Of a DNA stretch of 64,000 bases, positions 39,519-47,545 are shown in pieces. The stretch comes from Natronococcus roseus (GTDB taxonomy: Archaea > Halobacteriota > Halobacteria > Halobacteriales > Natrialbaceae). Both the position numbers and the translations under genes were made by a program. Under the pieces are notes generated by a model. That model searched no databases and was not told the origin of the DNA. It was given only the letters and a program-made list of their open reading frames with translations. Position 1 is the stretch's first letter. The number at the start of each line of letters is the position of its first letter. The stretch covers positions 186,001 through 250,000 of the forward strand of contig NZ_JBHLJR010000005.1 in NCBI RefSeq assembly GCF_043677095.1, written 5' to 3'.

Positions 39519-41087
39519 ATGAACGGCTACGGCTACTACCTGCGGTACGCTCAGGTGTTGCTCCGATTTCTCCCCGTCGCGCTCGCCCTGCTCCGGGACC
39601 GGCGCCGGTTTCTCCTGTTCGGGCCACCGCGTCGGGTGTCGACGGCGACCCACCGCGAGCGGGCCGAACGCCTCACCGAGACGATGCTCGATCTCGGCCC
39701 CGCGTTCATCAAGGTCGGCCAGGTGCTGTCGACGCGTCCGGACGTCGTCCCCCCGACGTACGTCGAGGTCTTTTCGGGCTTGCAAGACGAGGTACCCGAG
39801 AACACGGGTGGGGACCCGATGGCCGTCCTCGAGGCGGAACTGGGCGACGACCTCGACCTCGAGACCCTCGAGCCCGTCGCGGGCGGCTCGCTCGCGTTCG
39901 TCTACACCGCGGCGTACGAGGGGGAGCGGATCGCGCTGAAGGTCCGCCGACCGGAGCTGGTCTCGATGATCGAGCGCGACCTGCGGGTCATCAGGGGGTT
40001 CGTGCCGCTGCTCGCGACGTTCGCCGACGAGCGCCAGCGCTACTCGCTGGAGAACGTCGCCGACGACTTCGAGGCGATCATCCTCGAGGAACTGGACTTC
40101 GAGCGCGAGGCCGCGATCATGGACGAGATCGGCGAGAACTTCGCCGACGACGACCGGGTCGTCGTTCCCGACACGTACGACGAACTGTGTTCAGAGCGGG
40201 TGATCGCCATGGAGTTCGTCGAGGGACGGAAGATCACCAACGAGGACGCCCTCGCCGCGGCCGACACCGACCCGACCGAGATGGCCACCCTGATCGCCCG
40301 GACCTACCTGAAGATGGGGCTGGTCGACGGCGTGTTTCACGCCGATCCGCACCCGGGGAACCTCGCGATAACCGGCGACGGGCGACTCGTCATCTACGAC
40401 TACGGGATGAGCCAGCGGCTCACCCCTCAGGAACAGGAGGACATCACGAACCTGTACCGCACGCTCGTTCGCCGGGACGTCGACGGCCTGTTGAACACGC
40501 TCATCGCGCTCGAGGTGCTCGAGCCGACCGTCGACCGGGTCGCGGTTCGGCGGGTCCTCGAGCTGGTGATCGAGAACCTCGAGGGGCGTTCGGAGATTAC
40601 CTGGCGGGCGATCATCACCGAGTTGCTGTCGATGCTGCGGGACTTTCCGTTCCGGATCCCGCCGAACGTGATGTTGCTCGTCAGGGTAGGCACCGTCGGC
40701 GAGGGGGTCTGTCGGAGCCTCGACCCCGAGTTCGACTTCCTCGGAGCGACGCGGTCGTTTCTCGTCGACCACGGGTTCATCGAGAGCGAGCTCGAGGCGC
40801 TGCTCGCGGAGACTCGAACCGACCTGCGCGAGTCGGCACCCGTCCTTGCGCGGGCGCCAGCCCGGTTCGATTCCGTCTTCGGCCAGCTCGAGCGGGGCGA
40901 ACTCGTCGTCAGGACCGACCCCGTCGGTCCACCCAGCGGGAGCGATCCCGCGGTCGGGTACGCCGTCCTCGCGGGCGCGCTGTTCGTCGCGACAGCGGTG
41001 TTGACGCTGCACGCCCAACCCTACGAGCTCCCATCGTTGCTCGCCGCGGTCGCCGCGACCGTCCAGTACGTTCGGGCGCGGCGGTGA
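39519..41087 (+). CDS. ABC1/UbiB (AarF) atypical protein kinase
   Basis: A 522-residue membrane-associated kinase-like protein. The family-defining KxGQ motif is AFIKVGQVLSTRPDVVPP (Lys65, Gly67, Gln68). It is followed by the Ala-rich loop VAGGSLAFVYTA, Lys in IALKVRRPEL, ExD in EELDFEREA, the catalytic loop FHADPHPGN and metal-binding DYG (VIYDYGMSQ). Two C-terminal helices (VGYAVLAGALFVATAVL and onward) anchor it in the membrane. UbiB proteins act in quinone or lipid metabolism; in archaea the lipid target is unknown. ATG 39519 is chosen since the frame upstream has no homology. Confidence 0.92.
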   Translation: MNGYGYYLRYAQVLLRFLPVALALLRDRRRFLLFGPPRRVSTATHRERAERLTETMLDLGPAFIKVGQVLSTRPDVVPPTYVEVFSGLQDEVPENTGGDPMAVLEAELGDDLDLETLEPVAGGSLAFVYTAAYEGERIALKVRRPELVSMIERDLRVIRGFVPLLATFADERQRYSLENVADDFEAIILEELDFEREAAIMDEIGENFADDDRVVVPDTYDELCSERVIAMEFVEGRKITNEDALAAADTDPTEMATLIARTYLKMGLVDGVFHADPHPGNLAITGDGRLVIYDYGMSQRLTPQEQEDITNLYRTLVRRDVDGLLNTLIALEVLEPTVDRVAVRRVLELVIENLEGRSEITWRAIITELLSMLRDFPFRIPPNVMLLVRVGTVGEGVCRSLDPEFDFLGATRSFLVDHGFIESELEALLAETRTDLRESAPVLARAPARFDSVFGQLERGELVVRTDPVGPPSGSDPAVGYAVLAGALFVATAVLTLHAQPYELPSLLAAVAATVQYVRARR

Positions 41088-41171
41088 GCCGCGGGCCGAC
41101 GGCTCGCTCGCGGTTCTCGGCGCTCGCCGACGCCACCCGGACTTATCCAGTCCGCGGGAGAACGGACGGAC

Positions 41172-41618
41172 ATGTACGATCGGATTCTGGTTCCCACTGA
41201 TGGCAGCGAGTACGCCGAGGACGCCGCCGAGCGGGCGTTCGACCTCGCAGAGACGACCGACGCCGCAGTCCACGTCGTCTGTGTCGTCGAGCAGGGACCG
41301 CTGGGTTCCGTTCGGCTCCCCGGCGACGACGCCAGCGCCGCCGACGCGTTCGCCGAGCGGGCCGAGGAGTTCGTCGCGCGGCTCGCCGAGCGAGCCCGGG
41401 AGCGCGGCCTCGAGGTCGAGACCGAGATCCGCGAGGGCGTTCCGGTCCGGGAGCTTCTCGACTACGCCGACGAGGTCGACGCGGACGCCGTCGTCATGGG
41501 AACCCGGGGACGGGGCGGGGTCAGCCGGATGATGCTGGGCAGCGTCACCGACGGCGTCATCAGAGAGGGTGACGTCGATGTCCTCGTCGTCGGCGAGGAT
41601 CAGGAGTCGGCCCGGTGA
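41172..41618 (+). CDS. universal stress protein
   Basis: A single-domain USP of 148 residues: MYDRILVPTDGSEYAEDAAE, then VHVVCVVEQGPLGSVRL and the intact ATP loop AVVMGTRGRGGVSRMMLGSV followed by TDGVIREGDVDVLVVGED. Its 3' end overlaps the convergent membrane-protein gene by 19 bp (41600-41618), so expression of one may interfere with the other. It lies 84 bp after the ABC1 kinase gene and may be co-transcribed with it. Confidence 0.92.
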   Translation: MYDRILVPTDGSEYAEDAAERAFDLAETTDAAVHVVCVVEQGPLGSVRLPGDDASAADAFAERAEEFVARLAERARERGLEVETEIREGVPVRELLDYADEVDADAVVMGTRGRGGVSRMMLGSVTDGVIREGDVDVLVVGEDQESAR

Positions 41619-42010
41619 CCGATCGCCCGCGAGCGACGGCCGATCCCCCAGCCGAACAGCGCGAGGCCGACGAAGATCCCGACCGCCTGCAGGACGTACG
41701 CCTCCGGTAGCTGTTCGGGCGAGATCCCCCAGGCCTCGAGGCCGAGGCTGAGCAGGAGCAAGACGAGCACGAGCGCGAGCCCGGCGTCGGCGCTGCGCAT
41801 GCTCGGCAGCGCCTCCGGCGAGGAGAACCCGCGTCCTAGCGCGTAGAAGACGAGCGTGAACGGCACCCAGCCGACGACGACGTACAGCACCACCTGCGAG
41901 CCGTCGCCGCCGAGGACGTCGCTCGGTACTAACACGCCGTAAACGAACGCGACCGCGAGCAGGCTTCCGGCGAGCAAGAGGAGGGCGCTCGAGTCGCTCG
42001 ATGAGTCCAT
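41600..42010 (-). CDS. four-helix membrane protein of unknown function
   Basis: A 136-residue hydrophobic protein. The four predicted helices are ALLLLAGSLLAVAFVYGVLV, VVLYVVVGWVPFTLVFYALG, AGLALVLVLLLLSLGLEAWG and YVLQAVGIFVGLALFGWGIG. The N-terminus is Ser/Asp-rich (MDSSSDSSA). I do not recognise a family. The start ATG 42010 gives a short hydrophilic leader before helix 1. The gene overlaps the 3' end of the convergent USP gene by 19 bp. Confidence 0.75.
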   Translation of the reverse strand: MDSSSDSSALLLLAGSLLAVAFVYGVLVPSDVLGGDGSQVVLYVVVGWVPFTLVFYALGRGFSSPEALPSMRSADAGLALVLVLLLLSLGLEAWGISPEQLPEAYVLQAVGIFVGLALFGWGIGRRSRAIGHRADS

Positions 42011-42081
42011 CACCGACTGTTCTGCCCCTGAACTGTTCAAACTACCGCTCAGTCTCCGCCGCAGGCTCGAGTGTGACCCGA

Positions 42082-42828
42082 TCAGCCCTCGAGGTGTCCC
42101 CGAACCCGCTCGGCGGTGTCGCACAGCAGCGGGACGTCGTCGGTGAAGACCTCGATCGCGACGGTGCCGTCGAACCCCTCGAGTCGATCGGCAACGATTC
42201 CGTAGTCGATCTCGCCGGCCCCCAGCGGGAGGTGGGTGTCGCCCCGACTGCGGGCGTCGTGGACGTGCAGGTGAGAGACGAGGTCGCCGTACCGCGAGAG
42301 GAAGCGCTTGACTCCGTCGTTGCCGTCCTCCATGTAGGCGTGGCCGACGTCGAAACAGACCGCGGTGTCGGTCTCGCGGGCCAGATCGCCGAGCACCGAC
42401 AGCGGCAGGCCACGCTTCTGGTGGCCGACGTTTTCGACGACGAGTTCGACGCCCGCGTCGGCGCCGGCGTCGGCGATGGCCGCAAGCTGTTCGGCGAACA
42501 CCGGCCGGAGGTCCGTGTCGTGTGGGTTCCGTGCCGTCCCGTGGAGAACCGCCTTCTCGGCGCCGACCGATCCCGCCCACTCGAGCAGCTCCCGCTGATA
42601 GTCGAGGATCGCGTCGTTGATCCCGTCGACGGGCGTCACGACGACCTGCTTGAACGGCAGGTGGACGCAGAGGTCGGCGTCCTCCCGCTCGAGGAGCCCC
42701 TCGAGGCGGTCGGTGTCGATCCCGTTTGGGTCCGTCCCTTCGCCGATCGACAGCTCGAGCAGGTCGAAGCCGTCGATCGTTCGGTCGGCGCGCTCGAGCG
42801 AGTCGCCGACGGTGAGGCCGAGCTCCAT
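42082..42828 (-). CDS. sugar phosphate isomerase/epimerase-like TIM-barrel protein
   Basis: A 248-residue xylose-isomerase-like TIM barrel. Conserved strands are MELGLTVGDSLERADRTIDG, LCVHLPFKQVVVTPV, KAVLHGTARNPHDTD, GVELVVENVGHQKRG with the metal-binding Glu, VCFDVGHAYMEDGN (Asp, His), SHLHVHDARSRGDTHLPLG (His) and VAIEVFTDDVP (Glu). All four expected metal ligands can be placed. The substrate is not predictable. It is divergent from the tandem USP at 42952, with an AT-rich box between. Confidence 0.85.
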   Translation of the reverse strand: MELGLTVGDSLERADRTIDGFDLLELSIGEGTDPNGIDTDRLEGLLEREDADLCVHLPFKQVVVTPVDGINDAILDYQRELLEWAGSVGAEKAVLHGTARNPHDTDLRPVFAEQLAAIADAGADAGVELVVENVGHQKRGLPLSVLGDLARETDTAVCFDVGHAYMEDGNDGVKRFLSRYGDLVSHLHVHDARSRGDTHLPLGAGEIDYGIVADRLEGFDGTVAIEVFTDDVPLLCDTAERVRGHLEG

Positions 42829-42951
42829 ATCGGATCAGGGACCGCCGGCCCCATAGTTCCGCTGGCGCGGCGATCGACTCGCCCGTCGTTTTTATTTCCG
42901 TCGGCGTGGGAAACGAGTCCGAGCGGGCCGACGCCCGACTTCACCACAACC

Positions 42952-43833
42952 ATGTCATACGACGTCCTCGTCCCCGTCGACGGATCGGACCGGGGGTTCG
43001 CCGGGCTGGAGTACTGCCTCGCATCGTTTCCGGACGCGTCGCCGACCGCGCTGTTCGTCGCCGACCCCGCACACGATCACACGGCGACCGTCGGATCGTC
43101 GGAACCGACCGCCGAGCGCGCACAGGAGCGGGGAGAGCGGGTTCTCGAGCGCGCGGCCGACCGCGCCGACGAGTACGGTCGCGAACTCCGGACCGAGCTC
43201 CGAACGGGCACGCCCCACACCGAGATCCTCGCGGTCGCCGACGAGAAGGGCGCGGACCACGTCGTCCTCGGCAGCCACGGTCAGTCGCCGATCACCCGTC
43301 CCTTCCTCGGCCGCGTGAGCGAGGCCGTCGTCCGCCGATCGTCGGTCTCGACGACGGTCGTCCCCGAGACGACCGCGGCGATCCGGGACCGGGAGCTTCC
43401 CGGCGAGATCTTGGTCCCCCTCGACGGCTCCGAGCAGGCCGAGGCCGCGCTCGCCGACGCCCTCGAGACGTTTCCCGACGCCTCCCACACCGCCTTCCAC
43501 GCGCTGGATCTCCCGTTCGATCGGCCGCGATCGGCGGTCGAGGGAACGTACCTAGAGGCGGTCCTCGAGGACCGCGAGAGTCGAGCCGAGGAAATCCTCG
43601 AGTCGGCGGCGACGCTGGCCGACGAACGCGGGGCGACGCTCGAGACTGAGACCGCGCCCGGAGCGCCCGCGAGGGAGATCGTCGAGTACGCCGAGTCGGG
43701 CGGCTACGATCAGCTCGTCATGGGGAGCCACGGCCGCTCGCTCGCGGCCCGGCTGTTCACGGGGTCGGTCGCCGAGCGGGTCGCCCGCCGCTCGCCGCGG
43801 ACGGTCACGCTGGTTCGCGGGGCGCCCGCCTGA
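42952..43833 (+). CDS. universal stress protein, two UspA domains
   Basis: A 293-residue tandem USP. Domain 1 starts MSYDVLVPVDGSDRGFAGLE and ends VVLGSHGQSPITRPFLGRVS, with the last G-S replaced by G-R. Domain 2 starts PGEILVPLDGSEQAEAALAD and ends LVMGSHGRSLAARLFTGSVA, an intact loop. Both domains have an ETFPDAS-type helix after strand 1 (CLASFPDAS and ALETFPDAS), the same word as in the USP at 36943, so these copies are close relatives. ATG 42952 is used; upstream codons in the same frame are antisense noise over the isomerase gene. An AT-rich box (tttttatttcc, about 42888-42898) lies 54 bp upstream. Confidence 0.92.
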   Translation: MSYDVLVPVDGSDRGFAGLEYCLASFPDASPTALFVADPAHDHTATVGSSEPTAERAQERGERVLERAADRADEYGRELRTELRTGTPHTEILAVADEKGADHVVLGSHGQSPITRPFLGRVSEAVVRRSSVSTTVVPETTAAIRDRELPGEILVPLDGSEQAEAALADALETFPDASHTAFHALDLPFDRPRSAVEGTYLEAVLEDRESRAEEILESAATLADERGATLETETAPGAPAREIVEYAESGGYDQLVMGSHGRSLAARLFTGSVAERVARRSPRTVTLVRGAPA

Positions 43834-43926
43834 TCCGCGCTCTCGCGGCCGACGCCGAAACGCCCTCGAGTCGCGCGTCTCGACCCGACCGGGAGACGCG
43901 AGCGATCGACCGCTGCGAGTCGTCGA

Positions 43927-44316
43927 TCACTCCTCCGGAGCCCCGATCAGCTCGAACAGCGGGTCGAAGTCCTCGGGGAGTCCGTTGCGAACCTTCTCGA
44001 TGTTTCCGGGCGGGACGTCCTCGGCGACGACCGCGAGCAGCTGCTGGGCGTGGTAGTTCGCGTCCGCCCGATCGACGCTCTCGCGCTCGGCGACCCGATC
44101 GAGGAACTCGTGGTAGTCGAAGCGCTGGCCGTGTTCGGCCTCGCTCAGGTAGCGGTCGATCTCCATCGGGAGCGGACTGGCGAGATCGGTCGCCTCCCCC
44201 TCCGGGAGCCGCTCGCCGAGCGTCGTCAGCACCGCCCGCGTCGCCCGGACGGCCTGGCCGAACTGTGCGTACTCGAGTCTGTGCTGGACCTGACCGACGA
44301 ATTCCTTGTAGTTCAT
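43927..44316 (-). CDS. DUF2267 protein
   Basis: A 129-residue helical protein that matches the DUF2267 pattern: MNYKEFVGQVQHRLEYAQFG, then QAVRATRAVLTTLGERLPEG, EATDLASPLPMEIDRYLSEA, HEFLDRVAE and the second repeat half AQQLLAVVAEDVPPGNIEKV followed by RNGLPEDFDPLFE. The domain has no assigned biochemical role but is often found beside USP genes in bacteria and archaea, as here. ATG 44316 begins the first repeat. Confidence 0.88.
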   Translation of the reverse strand: MNYKEFVGQVQHRLEYAQFGQAVRATRAVLTTLGERLPEGEATDLASPLPMEIDRYLSEAEHGQRFDYHEFLDRVAERESVDRADANYHAQQLLAVVAEDVPPGNIEKVRNGLPEDFDPLFELIGAPEE

Positions 44317-44397
44317 GAGTTGGGTGCCCTGGATCGCCTCGAGCCGGCGGGCTCCAGGCGGCGAGTCGACGGCCGTACACCGCGGAGCGGAATAAAG

Positions 44398-44883
44398 CTA
44401 CTCGGCTCCGCGGGATCGGTCGTCGCACCCGTCGCCGTTCGGAACGACCACGACGGGGATCGACGCCTGGCGCACCAGTCGGTCAGCTGTGCTTCCCAGG
44501 AGCGCGGCGGCGACGCCGCCCCGGCCCGTTCGGCCGACGACGAGCAGGTCGATCCCGTGCTCCTCGGCGTACTCGAGGATCGTCGCCGTCGGACGGCCGC
44601 GACGGACCGCCCCTCGAACCTCGAACCCCGACGTTCGGCCGCCGCAGGCGTCGACGATACCGTCGACGAGCTCCGTCCGCGCCCGGTCGAGGTCAGCGAC
44701 CTCCGCGACGCCGAAGCGCATCGGGTTCGCCGTCGTGTCGACCACCGAGAGCACGTGGACGGTCGCCCCCTCGCAGTCAGCGAAGCGGAGCGCTCGCTCG
44801 AGGGCGGCCTCGGCGGCGTCGCTGCCGTCGGTCGGGACGAGGATCGATCGGTTCGGCGCGTCGGAACCGTCGTTCTGGCTCAT
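44398..44883 (-). CDS. universal stress protein
   Basis: A 161-residue USP with a short N-terminal extension (MSQNDGSDAPN) before RSILVPTDGSDAAEAALERA. The middle is VHVLSVVDTTANPMRFGVAE, and the ATP loop is LLVVGRTGRGGVAAALLGST, intact, with ADRLVRQASIPVVVVPNGDG after it. Stop TAG at 44398-44400. It lies 46 bp downstream of the USP at 44930 on the same strand, so both may be in one unit. Confidence 0.92.
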   Translation of the reverse strand: MSQNDGSDAPNRSILVPTDGSDAAEAALERALRFADCEGATVHVLSVVDTTANPMRFGVAEVADLDRARTELVDGIVDACGGRTSGFEVRGAVRRGRPTATILEYAEEHGIDLLVVGRTGRGGVAAALLGSTADRLVRQASIPVVVVPNGDGCDDRSRGAE

Positions 44884-44929
44884 TCGAGCGACGATTGGAT
44901 CGCCGGACGCCTAACGGTTCGCGTCCGGG

Positions 44930-45334
44930 TCAGGCCGTCAGCACCGGTCGGTCGACGCCCCTGACGAGTCGTTCGGCGCTGCTCCCGATCTCGCCGCCGG
45001 CGCCCAGCCCGCGGTTGCCGAGCACGACCAGATCCGCGTCGATCGCCGCGGCGTAGTCGGCGATCTCCTCGTGGGGCCGCCCTCGCCGGAGCTCCGTCGT
45101 CATCTCGCGATCGGTACGGTCCTCGAGCTCCTCGAGCACGCTTTCGGCGTGATCCCGCAGCTCGTCGACCATCGTCCGATCGCCCGACAGCATCGAGTCG
45201 CCGTACCGGTACGTGTCGACGACGGAGATCCCGTGGAGGTCGGCGTCGAACGTCGACGCGAGATCGACTGCGTAATCGACCGCGCGGCTCGCCGGGTCGC
45301 TGCCGTCCGTCGCGACGAGGATCGTCTCGTACAT
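44930..45334 (-). CDS. universal stress protein with shortened ATP loop
   Basis: A 134-residue USP: MYETILVATDGSDPASRAVD, then LHGISVVDTYRYGDSMLSGD and the C-terminal loop LVVLGNRGLGAGGEIGSSAE. The spacing between the second Gly and the final G-S is two residues shorter than the usual nine, so the phosphate loop is altered. ATG 45334 is chosen; the frame upstream encodes a sequence unlike USPs. It is divergent from the aminotransferase at 45451, and the 116-bp gap holds both promoters. It closes the USP island. Confidence 0.9.
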   Translation of the reverse strand: MYETILVATDGSDPASRAVDYAVDLASTFDADLHGISVVDTYRYGDSMLSGDRTMVDELRDHAESVLEELEDRTDREMTTELRRGRPHEEIADYAAAIDADLVVLGNRGLGAGGEIGSSAERLVRGVDRPVLTA

Positions 45335-45450
45335 GGCGTGGGGTCTCACCACCAGTCGGAACAAATAGATTCCACCCTCGGGGAAGTCGCCCTCGCGGTC
45401 GAGCGTGGAACACATCAAGAGTTATCGGGGTCGGCAACACCGGTGTAGCT

Positions 45451-46572
45451 ATGACGGAGTTTGCAGCCCGGGTCGAGCAGGTGTCGATCAGCGGCATTCG
45501 GGAAGTGTTCGAGGCCGCCGGCGAGGACGCGATCAACCTCGGAATCGGCCAGCCGGACTTTCCGACGCCCGACCACGCCCGGCGGGGGGCGATCGAGGCG
45601 ATCGAGGCCGAGCGGACCGACGCCTACACGTCGAACAAGGGAACCCGATCGCTCCGGGAGGCGATCGCCGAGAACTACGACCGGGAGTTCGGACTCGAGG
45701 TCGATCCCGCCGAGGTCATCGCCACCTCCGGCGGGAGCGAGGCGCTGCACCTCGCGCTCGAGGCCCACGTCGACCCCGACGAGGAGGTCATCTTCCCCGA
45801 TCCCGGGTTCGTCTCCTACGACGCCCTGACCCACATCGCGGGCGGGACGCCCAAACCCGTCGGCCTGCGCGACGACCTCACCCTCGACCCCGCGACGGTC
45901 GAGGCGGCGATCACCGACGAGACCGCCGCGTTCGTCGTCAACAGCCCCGCGAACCCGACGGGTGCCGTCCAGAGCGAGGAGGACATGCGCGAGTTCGCCC
46001 GCATCGCGGACGAACACGACGTCCTCTGTCTCTCCGACGAGGTGTACGAACGGATCGTCTTCGAGGGCGAACACCGCTCGCCCCTCGAGTTCGCCGAGAG
46101 CGACAACGTCGTGGTCGTCAGCGCCTGCTCGAAGACCTACTCGATGACGGGCTGGCGGCTGGGCTGGGTCCTCGGCTCCAACCGTCGGATCGAACGGATG
46201 CTGCGAGTCCACCAGTACGCACAGGCCTGCGCCTCCGCGCCCGCCCAGTACGCCGCCGAGGCCGCCCTGACCGGTCCCCAAGATCCCGTCGAGGAGATGG
46301 TCGCGGCCTTCGAGGAGCGCCGCGATCTGGTCGTCGACGGTCTCGAGGACGCCGGCCTCGAGGTTCCCACGCCGTCGGGAGCGTTCTACGTCATGCCGAA
46401 GGTGCCCGAGGGCTGGTGCGACGAAGTGCTCGAGCGGGACGTGATCGTCGTCCCCGGCGGCGCCTTCGGCGCCAACGGCGAGGGGTACGCCCGCCTCTCA
46501 TACGCCACGGGGACGGCGGAGCTAAAGGAGGCTCTCGAGATTATCGACGACGCGACGCGGGCGGTTCGGTAG
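45451..46572 (+). CDS. class I/II pyridoxal-phosphate aminotransferase
   Basis: A 373-residue aspartate-aminotransferase-family enzyme. Diagnostic blocks are AINLGIGQPDFPTPDHARRG, YTSNKGTRSLREAIAENY, VIATSGGSEALHLALEA, NSPANPTGAV, LSDEVYERIVFEG and the PLP-lysine region CSKTYSMTGWRLGWVLG. The C-terminal Arg for substrate carboxylate is in YARLSYATG. The IGQPDFPTP type is shared by archaeal AspC/aromatic aminotransferases, so the amino-acid specificity is open. It starts 116 bp from the divergent USP gene and is not in an obvious operon. Confidence 0.92.
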   Translation: MTEFAARVEQVSISGIREVFEAAGEDAINLGIGQPDFPTPDHARRGAIEAIEAERTDAYTSNKGTRSLREAIAENYDREFGLEVDPAEVIATSGGSEALHLALEAHVDPDEEVIFPDPGFVSYDALTHIAGGTPKPVGLRDDLTLDPATVEAAITDETAAFVVNSPANPTGAVQSEEDMREFARIADEHDVLCLSDEVYERIVFEGEHRSPLEFAESDNVVVVSACSKTYSMTGWRLGWVLGSNRRIERMLRVHQYAQACASAPAQYAAEAALTGPQDPVEEMVAAFEERRDLVVDGLEDAGLEVPTPSGAFYVMPKVPEGWCDEVLERDVIVVPGGAFGANGEGYARLSYATGTAELKEALEIIDDATRAVR

Positions 46573-46708
46573 CAGCGGAGAGCGTCCTCGAGGTCACGCA
46601 GATGTCGGGCGAAAAACGGCAGCGTGTGTGAGAACGCGGTCGACGGCCAATCTGCGGTGAGGGTTGCGGTGAGGAAAACACTTGCACTCCCGGTAGAACA
46701 TCGGCTTC

Positions 46709-46918
46709 ATGAATACTGGCGCTACTCGGACGGAACTCCCTGCTCCAGTGGGGGTCGGGTTTGCCGTCCTCGCGCTCGCGAGTCTCGCATACGGCTTGGT
46801 GACCGGACAGCTCCTGCTCGGACTCCTCGTCGTCGCCGTTGTCGGCCTCTTCGTGTATCTGTACTTCCTGCTCCACCGATTGGTCGTCGCCGTCGAGAAG
46901 ATCGCGCACAAGCTGTAG
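46709..46918 (+). CDS. small two-helix membrane protein (69 aa)
   Basis: MNTGATRTELPAPVGVGFAV is followed by two membrane helices (about 14-32 and 35-56: VLALASLAYGLVTGQL and LLGLLVVAVVGLFVYLYFLL) and a basic amphipathic end (HRLVVAVEKIAHKL). No family is recognised. The clean hydrophobic composition and ATG start argue for a real gene. The 157 bp after it hold a short CGGCGT/ACGCCG hairpin and no further gene. Confidence 0.7.
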   Translation: MNTGATRTELPAPVGVGFAVLALASLAYGLVTGQLLLGLLVVAVVGLFVYLYFLLHRLVVAVEKIAHKL

Positions 46919-47075
46919 TCGACGCCCACCTAGTACGGTAACATCCTCGCCCGGCGTGAACGCCGAAACCTTCGTCGCGGACAGTTGGCGTCAGCCGCCG
47001 GGAGCACCTCGTAGAGAGAGAGATTGCGGCCCTCGTGCCGGGGTTCTTCGCGACGTTCCGGCCCAGAGGTATGAC

Positions 47076-47490
47076 TCACTCGAGCGGTTCGACGACGTCT
47101 CCGGATCGAACCGTCCCGTCCTCGAGCACGTCCGGCCGGAGCCCGCCCCGGTGAACGAGCGCCTGTACCCGGAACCGCCGCCCGCCGAGATGGTTGGGCG
47201 CGACGTCGCGCGTCTCGACGGTCCGTCGATGTTCGCTCGGCTCGAGTTCGATCCCCATTTCACGTCCGATCTCCGTCACGGCCTCGCGTTCGATCAGCGT
47301 GAGGTCGTACCCGTCGTGGCGCTCCTCGTCCGACTCCCACTCGACGAACGTTTCGGTCTCGAGTTCGCTGAAGTAGCGATCGCCGCGAAGTCCCCCGCCC
47401 GGCGACCGCTTCGACGGCGGTTCGTTCCCCCGTCTCCCCCTCGGCTTCCGGCGCAGTGAAAACAGGTTCGACGGTACCGCTTCCGGTCAT
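47076..47490 (-). pseudogene. MOSC-domain gene with a frameshift and an internal deletion
   Basis: The start MTGSGTVEPVFTAPEAEG and the middle VEAVAGRGLRGDRYFSELET are typical of small MOSC (molybdenum-cofactor sulfurase C-terminal-like) proteins. The frame is broken by an extra G in the run at about 47395-47400 (minus strand CGGGGGACTTC). With one G removed, reading continues GRGLRGDRYF to LIEREAVTEIGREMGIELEP, then SEHRRTVETRDVAPNHLGGR and RFRVQALVHRGGLRPDVLED, ending at TGA 47076. Between RFRV and ALVHRGGLR the usual block with the conserved Cys (a CEPCSxLE-like motif) is missing. Two independent lesions make loss of function likely. Confidence 0.75.
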
Positions 47491-47545
47491 ACGAGGTGTG
47501 CCGCTGGGCGGAATATAACCACTCGGCGTGTCGTCGGGTCCACAT

